From NCBI GenBank assembly GCA_017451025.1, contig JAFSSM010000056.1, positions 29,148-93,147 of the forward strand: a DNA stretch of 64,000 bases. The letters are read 5' to 3'. Numbering within the stretch: the first letter of the stretch is position 1; each line of letters opens with the position of its first letter. Source of the DNA: Synergistaceae bacterium. Its GTDB lineage: Bacteria > Synergistota > Synergistia > Synergistales > Aminobacteriaceae. Below the pieces are notes generated by a model. That model made no database searches. It was not told the DNA's origin and saw only the letters and a list, made by a program, of their open reading frames with translations. Position numbers and translations under genes: made by a program. This document shows positions 26,331 to 34,839 of the stretch, piece after piece.

Positions 26331-27257
26331 TCAAGTAATATCTATGATGCTGTCAAAAAATAGCGGTGTACCTCCTGTGTGAATGAACAATATATTTTTG
26401 CCGGAAATATCATGCTCTTCAATGTAACTGCACATTCCAGTAAATGCTTTGCCGGTGTATGTTGGGTCTAGGGGTATACCGTTGAGCCTGAGCATTATCT
26501 TTATTGTGTTGAGCACTTCCTCGTCGTAGAGGCCGTAACCTCCGCGCAAATATTTTCCTGTAATGTCAAGCTCATCAACATTAATTTCCCCAAAAGCTGC
26601 CAGATACCTGCAGGCTGACTCTACAGCCGAAAGTTCGGGGCGAGCTATGCTTATGCCCGTAATGTTTTCCTCACCGCAAAGTTCATGTTTACCGGCAATC
26701 AGTCCCGCAATAGTCATTCCGGTGCCGACCGGCAGAAAGATATGCTGAAACTTTATCCCTGTCTCCTCCTGCCAGCCAGCTATCTCATGATATGCCCGGT
26801 AATATGCACAAACAGGTACAGCCTCATTCCCGCGTCCGTACTTGTCGCCGTTGACGTAATAGGGCTTCAACCCTTCCGCCTCGCACCGGCGCATTACTCC
26901 TTCAACGGTTTCGGCGACATTTTCGCGCGTGCAGTAGGTGAACTTTGCCCCGCATATTCCGGCTATAGTTCTGTTGAAGGTGTGAGGTCTGCTTCCGTCA
27001 GCTTCGGACGGTGAAACAATATGCACTCTTCCTTCAGGCAGGAACATACCGGCCAAGTTCGCAATTGCCCGCACAAGATTCGACCGTGCACTCCCGTAGC
27101 CTATTATGCAGCCCCTGCCTTTTGCCTTCATGTCCCTGAAAAACTCTAAGGCTATGCGTACTTTGTTCCCGCCGAACGAAAACGGCAGGAGATCTTCGCG
27201 CATAATGTAGAGGCTGTTGCGGCAAGGATATTTGAGCTTGTGGATTACGCTTTTCAT
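26331..27257 (-). CDS. PLP-dependent D-cysteine desulfhydrase/ACC deaminase family enzyme
   Basis: Fold-type II PLP enzyme of 308 aa. Seen: REDLLPFSFGGNKVR with the Schiff-base Lys, YGSARSNLVRAIA (family GxxxSNH-like but with Arg), the phosphate-binding LPVGTGMTIAGL, and HTGGTPLFF near the C terminus. These define the D-cysteine desulfhydrase/1-aminocyclopropane-1-carboxylate deaminase group; the exact substrate is open. Its ATG overlaps the stop of the ATP-grasp gene (ATGA), so the pair likely acts in one pathway, perhaps making an amino-acid conjugate. Confidence 0.78.
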   Translation of the reverse strand: MKSVIHKLKYPCRNSLYIMREDLLPFSFGGNKVRIALEFFRDMKAKGRGCIIGYGSARSNLVRAIANLAGMFLPEGRVHIVSPSEADGSRPHTFNRTIAGICGAKFTYCTRENVAETVEGVMRRCEAEGLKPYYVNGDKYGRGNEAVPVCAYYRAYHEIAGWQEETGIKFQHIFLPVGTGMTIAGLIAGKHELCGEENITGISIARPELSAVESACRYLAAFGEINVDELDITGKYLRGGYGLYDEEVLNTIKIMLRLNGIPLDPTYTGKAFTGMCSYIEEHDISGKNILFIHTGGTPLFFDSIIDIT

Positions 27258-28300
27258 TTTTGGACACTAAGCGTTGTGATAGCAATATCCTTCTGCGCAA
27301 TAACTCCCGGCTTCGCAGTAAAAAGCTCATCCCTGACAGATTCGCCCCGCATCCACTTCACAATTGCAAGCGGAAAATTCACACCCGCCGCGTGGCTGAA
27401 AGGATAGCCTCCTCCAAACCGCGCATTCATCTCCAGAATGTACACGTCCTCACCCGACAGGAAAATATCTACGTCGAGATTGCCTATGTGCCCGGTTATT
27501 GCCGATAACTTCATGAGAGCTTCACGTATAACCGGCTCGTCAACAATTTCTGCACAGTCGGTCTCCCCCGAACGCATAGCCAGTTTCTTGCGAATAACGA
27601 GGCCCTTGTGATTGCCGTCAAAGTCGTGGTAAATATCCGCCCCGTACTCCTGTCCCTCTATACATTCCTGAATCAATATGCTGTGCTCGATGTCTGAGGC
27701 TGATTCGTATTTCAGGTAGGAACACGAAATTTCCCGCTTTGCCTTCTGGAACAGCACATGCAGTTCTTCAGGAGTATCTGCCCTGTAGATTGAGAGGGAA
27801 CCCATCCCCCAGCGGGGCTTGATGACCACCGGACAGGTTATGTCGGGCGCGTCAGGGTCAAGCCATGTCCTCGCAACAGGAAAACCATGCTCCTTGAGGA
27901 AGGAGTATGCGGCCAGTTTGTCGTTGCATGTCCTGACGAACGCAGAATCAGAGACCAGCAGCTTTGTACCTATTGCCTCAAATTTTGCGCGGTTGTCGGC
28001 CAGAACCGGAATATCTATATCGAACAGTGGAATGATTAGGGAAATGTGATTTGCCTTGCAGTAATTGAGGAGGAAGGGGATGTATTCGTCGCTGTAGATT
28101 AATGGTGTAACTATGGATTTGTCGGCGGCCTGAAGTGCCGGAGAAAGAGGAGTACTGTTTGCGGCATGAACTTCTCCGCGACCGTTGAGTGCCTGCTGGA
28201 AATACTTTACGAGGTACGTTCTGCGTCCTGCCGAAGTAAGAAGAATATTAAGGGCACAATTCGGGCTGAGGGCTGAGGGCTGAGGGCTGATTATAACCAA
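27254..28300 (-). CDS. ATP-grasp ligase
   Basis: ATP-grasp enzyme of about 348 aa related to carbamoyl-phosphate-synthase-like ligases. Seen: NILLTSAGRRTYLVKYF, LIIPLFDIDIPVLADNR, VIKPRWGMGSLSIYRA (ATP-binding Lys), and the metal-binding YILEMNARFGGGYPFSHAAG. Amino acids or peptides are plausible substrates. The start is a problem: the only ATG/GTG/TTG in frame is TTG at 28300, which lies upstream of the predicted transcription start. The conserved protein begins at NILL; the codon before it is CTT and the next candidate is ATT. Confidence 0.75.
   Translation of the reverse strand: MVIISPQPSALSPNCALNILLTSAGRRTYLVKYFQQALNGRGEVHAANSTPLSPALQAADKSIVTPLIYSDEYIPFLLNYCKANHISLIIPLFDIDIPVLADNRAKFEAIGTKLLVSDSAFVRTCNDKLAAYSFLKEHGFPVARTWLDPDAPDITCPVVIKPRWGMGSLSIYRADTPEELHVLFQKAKREISCSYLKYESASDIEHSILIQECIEGQEYGADIYHDFDGNHKGLVIRKKLAMRSGETDCAEIVDEPVIREALMKLSAITGHIGNLDVDIFLSGEDVYILEMNARFGGGYPFSHAAGVNFPLAIVKWMRGESVRDELFTAKPGVIAQKDIAITTLSVQK
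28263..28290. repeat. (GGGCTGA)4 tandem heptamer
   Basis: Four perfect GGGCTGA units on the plus strand, between the -10 box and the first conserved codon of the ATP-grasp gene. The transcription start predicted from the promoter falls inside the array. Confidence 0.9.
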
Positions 28301-28319
28301 ATTCTTGCATTTCTGTCAA
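28290..28319 (-). promoter_or_regulatory. Sigma-70 promoter of the ATP-grasp/PLP operon
   Basis: Minus-strand TTGACA (28319-28314), 18-bp spacer, TATAAT (28295-28290): both hexamers are perfect consensus. The expected start of RNA is near 28283. Confidence 0.75.
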
Positions 28320-28348
28320 GCTCCATTCTTCAAAATGATTATGCTCTG

Positions 28349-28357
28349 AATTATAGC
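28349..28357 (-). promoter_or_regulatory. Extended -10 upstream of the ATP-grasp gene
   Basis: Minus-strand TGCTATAAT 54 bp upstream of the consensus promoter; may be a second start for the same operon. Confidence 0.4.
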
Positions 28358-28363
28358 ATAAGC

Positions 28364-28387
28364 CGCCCGGTTCAGACTTAAGCCGGG
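28364..28387 (-). terminator. Hairpin after the flavin reductase gene
   Basis: GCCCGG/CCGGGC stem with a 12-nt loop, 14 nt beyond the stop codon. No T run follows on the minus strand, so it may be a weak terminator. Confidence 0.5.
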
Positions 28388-28400
28388 CAGTTTTGCATCA

Positions 28401-29021
28401 CTAGCGTATGAAGTTCGTGAACACTATCTCCTCGTGCACAGGCTCAGGCACTCCCGCCTTCTTCCCTGCCTCAAAGCATTTCAGCATATACGCCATGTTC
28501 TCACCCAGCGTTCTCATCGTCTGCATACCCTCCAAGTCCTTGCGCACATCTTCCGGCGTAAATCCGTGAACCTGATTCCAGTACTGCGACGAAACTACCG
28601 GCATGTTCATTATCGTGAAATACTTGTTGAGACGGTCAAAAGCAGCAGTTGCTCCCGCTCTTCTGCACGACACCACACACGCCGCAGGTTTCCCCTGCAA
28701 TTTCTCACCGCCAGAGAAAAACAGCCTGTCCAAAAATGCACACAGACTCCCTGCAGGCCCGGCATAATACACCGGCGAACCGACTACCAGCCCGTCAAAT
28801 TCATCAAGCCGTCCCGTAAGCTCGCGCACACTGTCGTTGAACACACAATGCCCAAGCTGCTGGCACTTGAAACACGCAATACATCCCTGCATGGCCTTCT
28901 TGCCTATCCAGAATATCTCCGTCTCGATGCCGTTCTTGTTGAGAGTCGTAGCAACTTCACTTAGGGCCGTAAACGTACAACCTTTTTCGTTCGGACTGCC
29001 ATTAATCAGCAAAACTTTCAT
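28401..29021 (-). CDS. NADPH-dependent FMN reductase-like flavoprotein
   Basis: Flavodoxin-fold oxidoreductase of 206 aa. Seen: LLINGSPNEKGCTFTAL (phosphate-binding NGSPxxxxxT), CIACFKCQQLGHCVFND, a CxxCxxC-type segment common in the iron-sulfur flavoprotein-like group, and GSPVYYAGPAGSLCAFLDR at the flavin edge. GAGGGG precedes ATG. It stands alone and diverges from the threonine ammonia-lyase gene. Electron partner and substrate are unknown. Confidence 0.83.
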   Translation of the reverse strand: MKVLLINGSPNEKGCTFTALSEVATTLNKNGIETEIFWIGKKAMQGCIACFKCQQLGHCVFNDSVRELTGRLDEFDGLVVGSPVYYAGPAGSLCAFLDRLFFSGGEKLQGKPAACVVSCRRAGATAAFDRLNKYFTIMNMPVVSSQYWNQVHGFTPEDVRKDLEGMQTMRTLGENMAYMLKCFEAGKKAGVPEPVHEEIVFTNFIR

Positions 29022-29072
29022 TGATTTTTTACCCCTCTTTGTGATTCTGAATGCCTATATTTTAGCGCGGGT

Positions 29073-29081
29073 TGCTATAAT
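29073..29081 (+). promoter_or_regulatory. Extended -10 promoter of the threonine ammonia-lyase operon
   Basis: TGCTATAAT, 32 nt upstream of the leader ORF and 58 nt upstream of the lyase start. Confidence 0.6.
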
Positions 29082-29112
29082 ATGCCCATTATCAGAATTG
29101 GAGATGGTTATT

Positions 29113-29145
29113 ATGAATAAGTTTGACAGGGGTCAATTATGCTGA
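29113..29145 (+). CDS. Ten-codon leader ORF
   Basis: MNKFDRGQLC, with GGAG upstream of its ATG. Its last codons contain the ATG of the lyase gene and its TGA overlaps that gene (ATGCTGA), in a different frame. The lyase itself has only a weak AGGGG site, so ribosomes finishing the leader could re-initiate. No run of regulatory amino-acid codons is present, so classical attenuation is unlikely. Confidence 0.45.
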   Translation: MNKFDRGQLC

Positions 29146-30344
29146 CCCTCGATAAAGTTTATACTGCCGCATATATCCTCAGAGAGTGTGCGCGCAAAAC
29201 TGATTTGATTGCTGCCCCAAACCTCAGCGAAAATCACAACCTATACCTCAAAACCGAGAACTTGCAGGTTACGGGGAGCTTCAAGCTCAGAGGCGCATAC
29301 TACAAGATTTCACAGCTGACAGACGAGGAAAAATCGCGCGGCATAGTTGCATGTTCCGCCGGCAATCACGCTCAGGGAGTCGCGATGTCGGCATCACGCA
29401 GGGGCACCACCGCAACAATCTGTATGCCCGATTCCGCGCCGGTCATGAAGGTTGACAGCACACGCAGGCTCGGCGCAAACGTTGAACTGGTCAAGGGCGC
29501 ATACGATGATGCTCATGACAGGGCGGTCCAGCTCGTCGAGGAGACTGGTGCAACGTTCATTCACCCGTACGATGATGATTACGTCATTGCGGGCCAGGCA
29601 ACGATAGGACTGGAGATTCTCGACCAGCTGGAGGACGTTGAAGCAATTATCGTCCCGATTGGCGGCGGCGGACTCATTTCGGGGATAGCTTTTGCCGTGA
29701 AGAGCCTCAAGCCCGGCGTAAAAGTCTATGGCGTTCAGGCCGCAGGTGCTCCGTCAATGTTCAACTCCTTCAAGGCAGGACAGAGACAGACTCTCGAAAG
29801 CGTCTCGACGTTCGCCGACGGAATAGCGGTCAAGAATCCCGGCGAGAACACCTACGAGATAATCAGCAAATACGTGGACGATATTGTGTGCGTCTCGGAG
29901 GACGAGATAGCCGCCGCAATTCTGGCACTCATCGAAAAGCAAAAACTCATTGCTGAAGGTGCAGGTGCTGTTCCTGTGGCCGCCGCAATGTTCCACAAGC
30001 TCCCGATCGAGGGGAAAAAGGCAGTGTGCGTAGTTTCTGGAGGAAACATCGACGTAAACATACTCTCGCGCGTAATCACCAGAGGACTCATGATGACCGG
30101 GCGCAACGTCAACCTGACGATTGAGCTTGTCGATAAGCCCGGACAGCTCCAGCAGGTCAGCGAGATTATTGCGTCTTGCGGTGCTAACGTCGTGTCGGTC
30201 TACTACGATCACGGAGATACAAACATGGCGATTAATTCATGCTTCCTGAAGCTGGCACTTGAAACGCTGAATGCTTCACAGATAGACACAATCAAGAGTG
30301 AGCTTGCGAAGGCGGGCTTCAGAATCGTAACGGAAAGGGTGTAA
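29139..30344 (+). CDS. tdcB: Threonine ammonia-lyase with ACT domain
   Basis: PLP enzyme of 401 aa that deaminates threonine (and serine) to 2-oxobutyrate. Seen: KTENLQVTGSFKLRGAYYK with the PLP Lys, CSAGNHAQGVA, the PLP-phosphate loop PIGGGGLISGIA, and a C-terminal ACT domain from about residue 325 (NLTIELVDKPGQLQQVSEII). The single ACT domain and length match the catabolic-type enzyme of many anaerobes. It could also supply isoleucine synthesis with ilvC/ilvD. It leads an operon with the M23 peptidase and glyQS. Confidence 0.9.
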   Translation: MLTLDKVYTAAYILRECARKTDLIAAPNLSENHNLYLKTENLQVTGSFKLRGAYYKISQLTDEEKSRGIVACSAGNHAQGVAMSASRRGTTATICMPDSAPVMKVDSTRRLGANVELVKGAYDDAHDRAVQLVEETGATFIHPYDDDYVIAGQATIGLEILDQLEDVEAIIVPIGGGGLISGIAFAVKSLKPGVKVYGVQAAGAPSMFNSFKAGQRQTLESVSTFADGIAVKNPGENTYEIISKYVDDIVCVSEDEIAAAILALIEKQKLIAEGAGAVPVAAAMFHKLPIEGKKAVCVVSGGNIDVNILSRVITRGLMMTGRNVNLTIELVDKPGQLQQVSEIIASCGANVVSVYYDHGDTNMAINSCFLKLALETLNASQIDTIKSELAKAGFRIVTERV

Positions 30345-30356
30345 GGGAGAAGAGAT

Positions 30357-31745
30357 ATGCGTAAAATCATAACGGCAATTATATTTATGCTGGCGTTGTC
30401 GGCTTCGGCACTGGCAGCAAATGCGAAATGGGAAACTATGAGCTTTACTGATGATATTTCTGCGGGGATCGAGGCATTGAACAAATATTGCCTGACCCAC
30501 GACGTGAAACTTGAGGATGTTCTTTGGGCGAACCAGACGGAAGAATCTGCGCTCAAGTCTGGAATGACGATACTGCTTCCCAAGAATCAGGCGGATATGC
30601 TCGCAATCTGGCAGCATTCGGGTGCGTGGAAACCTACTGCTCTTGTGCCGGTAACGTCAGAGGCGGCGGCGAAACGCGCGATGAACTCGGGTAAATCTGA
30701 GCCTGAGGCCAAGCCTGCACCAATTTCGTTGACCGCGATTGCCAAGACCGAAGCGGCGGCTAAACCCGCAGAGACTCCGGCTCCGGCGGTGAAGGCATCA
30801 TCAGCAGCGGAAGCACCGGCCCCTGCCAAAAAACAGCAGGCTTCTCCTTCACAGGCTATTGCACAGATGACCAATGAGAAGCCCGAAATTCAGGCTGCAT
30901 CTGACTCCGCGAAAAAAGCACAGCCCCAAACTCAGCCGGTAAAGATTACGAATATTCCCCAGAATCAAAAGGCGAAATCCTCTGCGAAAAAACAGCAGGC
31001 TTCCCCCGCAAAAGTTATCGCACAGACGGCCAAGCCCGACAAGATTCTTACGGCCAAGAAGAAATCACCTCAGCAGGAGATTCCCGGCCTGATGGATCCG
31101 ATAATCATTCTTTCGCCCAATGGAGACCCCACCAACGGACCGATGAGGCTGATAATTTCCGGCGACAAGGTTGAAGTCGTGAAGCTCCCCCAGAATGCCG
31201 TACCCAAGAAGCCCAGCATCGCAGACGCAAGCGAACCCTTCACTTCCAGTTACAGCTATCTGCCTTACTATAATTTGACGGGTAAACAGCGCAGTAATAT
31301 CTTGACCAACCTCAATAATTTCACGTCCCTCAACGGAAAAATGATGTGGCCGGTTGACGGCAAAATCTCCTCGCCGTTCGGAAAATGGCGCGGCAAACAC
31401 AAGCATGAAGGAATTGATATTCCCATGCCTGCCGGAACTCCGATAAGAGCCGCCAAAAATGGAGTAGTGGCAAGGACCGGCAATAACTCAACAATGGGAT
31501 TCAGAGGCTACGGAAATTTCGTCATGCTGGATCACGGCGGCGGAGTCAGGACTTTCTATGCGCACTGCTCGAGCGTTGCAGTCCAGCAGGGACAGAGAAT
31601 TATGCAGGGACAGATTATCGGTTACGTCGGCAGTACCGGACGTTCAACGGCGAATCACCTGCACTTCGAGGTCAGAATCAACGACGCAAAGGTAAATCCT
31701 GTCCCGTATCTGGCAGGAAATACACACCTTGCATCCCACAAGTAG
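30357..31745 (+). CDS. M23 family cell-wall endopeptidase
   Basis: Secreted protein of 462 aa. Seen: signal peptide ending ALAAN, a LysM-like stretch ([24 protein letters not shown]) at residues 45-85, a long Ala/Lys/Pro-rich linker with two related blocks ([13 protein letters not shown] and [13 protein letters not shown]), and a C-terminal M23 domain: [32 protein letters not shown] and HLHFEVRIN, carrying the zinc His/Asp and catalytic His. Probably cuts or remodels peptidoglycan in the periplasm. It lies 12 nt after tdcB and 14 nt before glyQ. Confidence 0.88.
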   Translation: MRKIITAIIFMLALSASALAANAKWETMSFTDDISAGIEALNKYCLTHDVKLEDVLWANQTEESALKSGMTILLPKNQADMLAIWQHSGAWKPTALVPVTSEAAAKRAMNSGKSEPEAKPAPISLTAIAKTEAAAKPAETPAPAVKASSAAEAPAPAKKQQASPSQAIAQMTNEKPEIQAASDSAKKAQPQTQPVKITNIPQNQKAKSSAKKQQASPAKVIAQTAKPDKILTAKKKSPQQEIPGLMDPIIILSPNGDPTNGPMRLIISGDKVEVVKLPQNAVPKKPSIADASEPFTSSYSYLPYYNLTGKQRSNILTNLNNFTSLNGKMMWPVDGKISSPFGKWRGKHKHEGIDIPMPAGTPIRAAKNGVVARTGNNSTMGFRGYGNFVMLDHGGGVRTFYAHCSSVAVQQGQRIMQGQIIGYVGSTGRSTANHLHFEVRINDAKVNPVPYLAGNTHLASHK

Positions 31746-31759
31746 GAAGGAGAAATACT

Positions 31760-32659
31760 GTGAACTTTCAGGAAATATACTTCAGGCTCCAGAATTTCTG
31801 GGCAAGGCATGACTGCGTAATACAGCAGCCTTACGATATAGAGGTAGGCGCGGGAACAATGAACCCCGCAACTGCTCTCCGTGTGCTTGGCCCGGAGCCG
31901 TGGAGAGTTGCTTACGTTGAGCCGTCAAGGAGACCGTCGGACGGACGTTACGGCAAAAATCCCAACAGGCTGCAGCATTATTACCAGTATCAGGTAATCA
32001 TAAAGCCCGCTCCGGCGAATATTCAGGAGCTTTACATTGAGAGCCTTGCTTCGCTGGGAATTGACCCGATGGAGCACGATATTCGCTTCGTCGAGGACGA
32101 CTGGGAGAACCCTTCAACTGGTGCTTGGGGCTTGGGCTGGGAAGTGTGGCTTGACGGAATGGAGATTACGCAGTTCACATATTTCCAGCAGCTCGGAGGT
32201 ATCGACATGGAGAGTGTCCCTGCGGAAATAACCTACGGCCTCGAGCGAATCGCAATGTACGTCCAGAAAGTTGATAACGTCTACTCTTTGAAGTGGGCGG
32301 GCAATGTAACGTACGGCGATGTGCATCTTCAGGGAGAAATCGAGCACTCATTCTACAACTTCGAGGACGCTGATACGGATATGCTGTTCCAGTTATTTGC
32401 GATGTACGAGGCAGAGGCAGGACGCATTCTCGACAAGGGGCGCGTACTTCCTGCGTATGATTATGTCCTGAAGAGTTCCCACACGTTCAACCTTCTGGAT
32501 GCCAGAAACGCAATCAGCGTAACCGAACGCACAGGGTATATTTCCCGAGTGAGAGCATTGGCGTGCAGATGTGCGGCGGCTTACCGTGCACAACGCGAGG
32601 CAATGAACTTCCCGTTAATGCCGAAGTTCGACACAACCACAGGAAAATATTTCGACTAG
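31760..32659 (+). CDS. glyQ: Glycyl-tRNA synthetase alpha subunit
   Basis: Catalytic subunit of the bacterial heterotetrameric glycyl-tRNA synthetase, 299 aa. Seen: the family opening [47 protein letters not shown] (motif 2 of class II) and [29 protein letters not shown] precedes a GTG start. The beta subunit follows after 12 nt. Confidence 0.97.
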   Translation: MNFQEIYFRLQNFWARHDCVIQQPYDIEVGAGTMNPATALRVLGPEPWRVAYVEPSRRPSDGRYGKNPNRLQHYYQYQVIIKPAPANIQELYIESLASLGIDPMEHDIRFVEDDWENPSTGAWGLGWEVWLDGMEITQFTYFQQLGGIDMESVPAEITYGLERIAMYVQKVDNVYSLKWAGNVTYGDVHLQGEIEHSFYNFEDADTDMLFQLFAMYEAEAGRILDKGRVLPAYDYVLKSSHTFNLLDARNAISVTERTGYISRVRALACRCAAAYRAQREAMNFPLMPKFDTTTGKYFD

Positions 32660-32671
32660 GAGGTAATCGTT

Positions 32672-34750
32672 ATGCCAATAAAGAACGTATTGCTTGAGAT
32701 AGGCACAGAGGAGATACCTTCGAGATTTATTCCTGATGCCATGAAGTCCCTGAAGGAACGCGCAGAAGCATCGTTGTCATCGAACAGGCTGGCTTTCACC
32801 GAAGTGAAGACTTACGCAACGCCCCGAAGATTTGCAGTGATTATTACGAACGTAAGCGACACCCAGACGGAACAGATCGAGGAGTTCAAGGGGCCTGCAC
32901 TGGCCGCAGCATATGATCAGAACGGACTACCGACGAAGGCAGCACTTGGCTTTGCGAAGAGCAGGGGAATCGACGTGAAGGACCTCACCGAGACTGAGGT
33001 TAAGGGCGTGAAATATTTGGCGGCAGTTATCCGTCACGAGAGCAAGCCCGCGCTGGAAGTCCTGCCCGAAATTCTCGAAGGGCTGATTGCTGGCCTGACT
33101 TTCCCGAAGAGCATGTACTGGGATAATTCGGGAGTAAGATTTGCGCGCCCTGTGCGCTGGATAGTGGCACTCGCGGACAAAAAAGTTATTCCGCTGACGT
33201 TCGGGACTGTTGCCAGCGGAAGGATGACCTCCGGACATCGCTTTATGGGCCGGAAGGAAATCGAGATAGCTGATGCGGAGGAATACCTTGACCGTCTCTA
33301 CGATAACAACGTAATTCTTGACCAGGAGAAACGTCTTCAGAAGATGCGCACATCAATAGCGAATCTCCAGAAGGATTTTGACGGCAACTATGAGGTCGAA
33401 ATGGACGCGGGCATTCTTGAGGAGAATCTTTACCTCGTGGAGTATCCTGTGCCGTTTATCGGGAGCTTCGAGAAGAAATATCTAGAGATACCCGAAGAAG
33501 TGCTCACCACCTCGATGAAGAAGAACCAGAAATATTTAGCAGTCAGGAACCGCGACAAAAAAGGAAGGCTCGCGAATTACTTTGTGGGAGTAAGCAATAA
33601 TCTTGTTGCCAACATGGGAATTATCCGTGAGGGCAACGAGCGCGTGCTCAAAGCGAGACTTGAGGATGCGGCGTTTTTCTGGGAAGAGGACAGGAAGATT
33701 CCGCTTGCATCGTTCGTTGAACGGTTGAAGGCTGTAACTTACCAGGAGAAGCTGGGCAGTGTTTACGATAAGGTTATGCTGACGCGAAAACTTGCTCTCT
33801 GGCTGTGCAGAACTTACGGCGAGGACGATATAGCGTCGCTTGTGGACAGAGCTGCATATTTGTCGAAGGCAGACCTGGTTACATCGATGGTGTTCGAGTT
33901 CCCGGAGCTTCAGGGAGTTATGGGCAGGGAATACGCGAAATGCTCTGACGAAGACCCGCGCGTGGCTCTTGCGCTTCACGAACAGTACCTGCCTGCGTTT
34001 GCGGGCGACAAGATTCCGACGGACGACGTAGGGGCGATTCTCGGAATAGCCGAGCGTGTGCACATAATCACTGCCTGCCACAAAGTCGGGCTTGAGCCTA
34101 CAGGATCACAAGACCCTTATGCGCTGAGGCGTGCGGCAAGGTGCATCAACGAGATACTTTTTGCCCGCAAGTACAACTTCGACATATCGGCAGCTGTCGG
34201 TGAATCCTGCAAGATTAATGAAATTGGCGAGGATATCAAGGCAAAGATACTAGAGTTCATTCGTCAGAGATTGTTGATCCAGCTCAAGGAACGCGGCTTC
34301 TCGCACGAACTTGCTACTCTCGGCGTAAATGTCTCTGCGGGAGTACCGTACCAGGCATTGCGTCTGATTGAGACGCTTAACGGCGTAAAGACTGAGGAGT
34401 GGTTCGGTGCGCTGGCGAACTCTGCGGTGAGGGTCAAGAACATTCTGGCCAAGAACGCAAAGGATGTTCCTGCTTCTGAGCCAGACGAAGCAATTATGGC
34501 CGTAGATGCAGAGCGCGAGCTTTTGGCGGAAGTTAAGAGGCTCGGTCCTGCGGTGAACGAGGCGGTCAAAGTTTACGACTGGGCAGGTCTGGCAAAGATG
34601 CTTGCGGAACTGTCGCCGGTTATCGGGAAATTCTTTGACGGAGTTATGGTAATGGACAAGGACGAAGCAGTCAGGAACAACAGGCTTGCGCTTCTGGGTA
34701 AGTGCAACGCTCTGCTGATGACCGCCGGAGACTTGAGCATAATGGCATAA
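32672..34750 (+). CDS. glyS: Glycyl-tRNA synthetase beta subunit
   Basis: tRNA-recognition subunit, 692 aa. Seen: the opening LLEIGTEEIPSRFIPDA, GRKEIEI-type GHRFMG segment, PEEVLTTSMKKNQKYLAV, the HD-like region ADLVTSMVFEFPELQGVMG, and GLEPTGSQDPYALRRAA. Length and order are normal. AGGAGGTAA precedes ATG. Last gene of the operon; a strong terminator follows. Confidence 0.97.
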   Translation: MPIKNVLLEIGTEEIPSRFIPDAMKSLKERAEASLSSNRLAFTEVKTYATPRRFAVIITNVSDTQTEQIEEFKGPALAAAYDQNGLPTKAALGFAKSRGIDVKDLTETEVKGVKYLAAVIRHESKPALEVLPEILEGLIAGLTFPKSMYWDNSGVRFARPVRWIVALADKKVIPLTFGTVASGRMTSGHRFMGRKEIEIADAEEYLDRLYDNNVILDQEKRLQKMRTSIANLQKDFDGNYEVEMDAGILEENLYLVEYPVPFIGSFEKKYLEIPEEVLTTSMKKNQKYLAVRNRDKKGRLANYFVGVSNNLVANMGIIREGNERVLKARLEDAAFFWEEDRKIPLASFVERLKAVTYQEKLGSVYDKVMLTRKLALWLCRTYGEDDIASLVDRAAYLSKADLVTSMVFEFPELQGVMGREYAKCSDEDPRVALALHEQYLPAFAGDKIPTDDVGAILGIAERVHIITACHKVGLEPTGSQDPYALRRAARCINEILFARKYNFDISAAVGESCKINEIGEDIKAKILEFIRQRLLIQLKERGFSHELATLGVNVSAGVPYQALRLIETLNGVKTEEWFGALANSAVRVKNILAKNAKDVPASEPDEAIMAVDAERELLAEVKRLGPAVNEAVKVYDWAGLAKMLAELSPVIGKFFDGVMVMDKDEAVRNNRLALLGKCNALLMTAGDLSIMA

Positions 34751-34801
34751 GCTGTGAGAAAAACTGTCTGAGAGCGGACTAATATGCTCCGGACAAATTA
34801 A

Positions 34802-34833
34802 GCCCCGCGCAGTCTAACACGCAGGGCTTTTTT
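34802..34833 (+). terminator. Rho-independent terminator of glyS
   Basis: Stem GCCCCGCG/CGCAGGGC followed by TTTTTT, about 50 nt after the glyS stop. The convergent LRR gene ends just beyond and could share the hairpin. Confidence 0.85.
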
Positions 34834-34839
34834 GTATGG

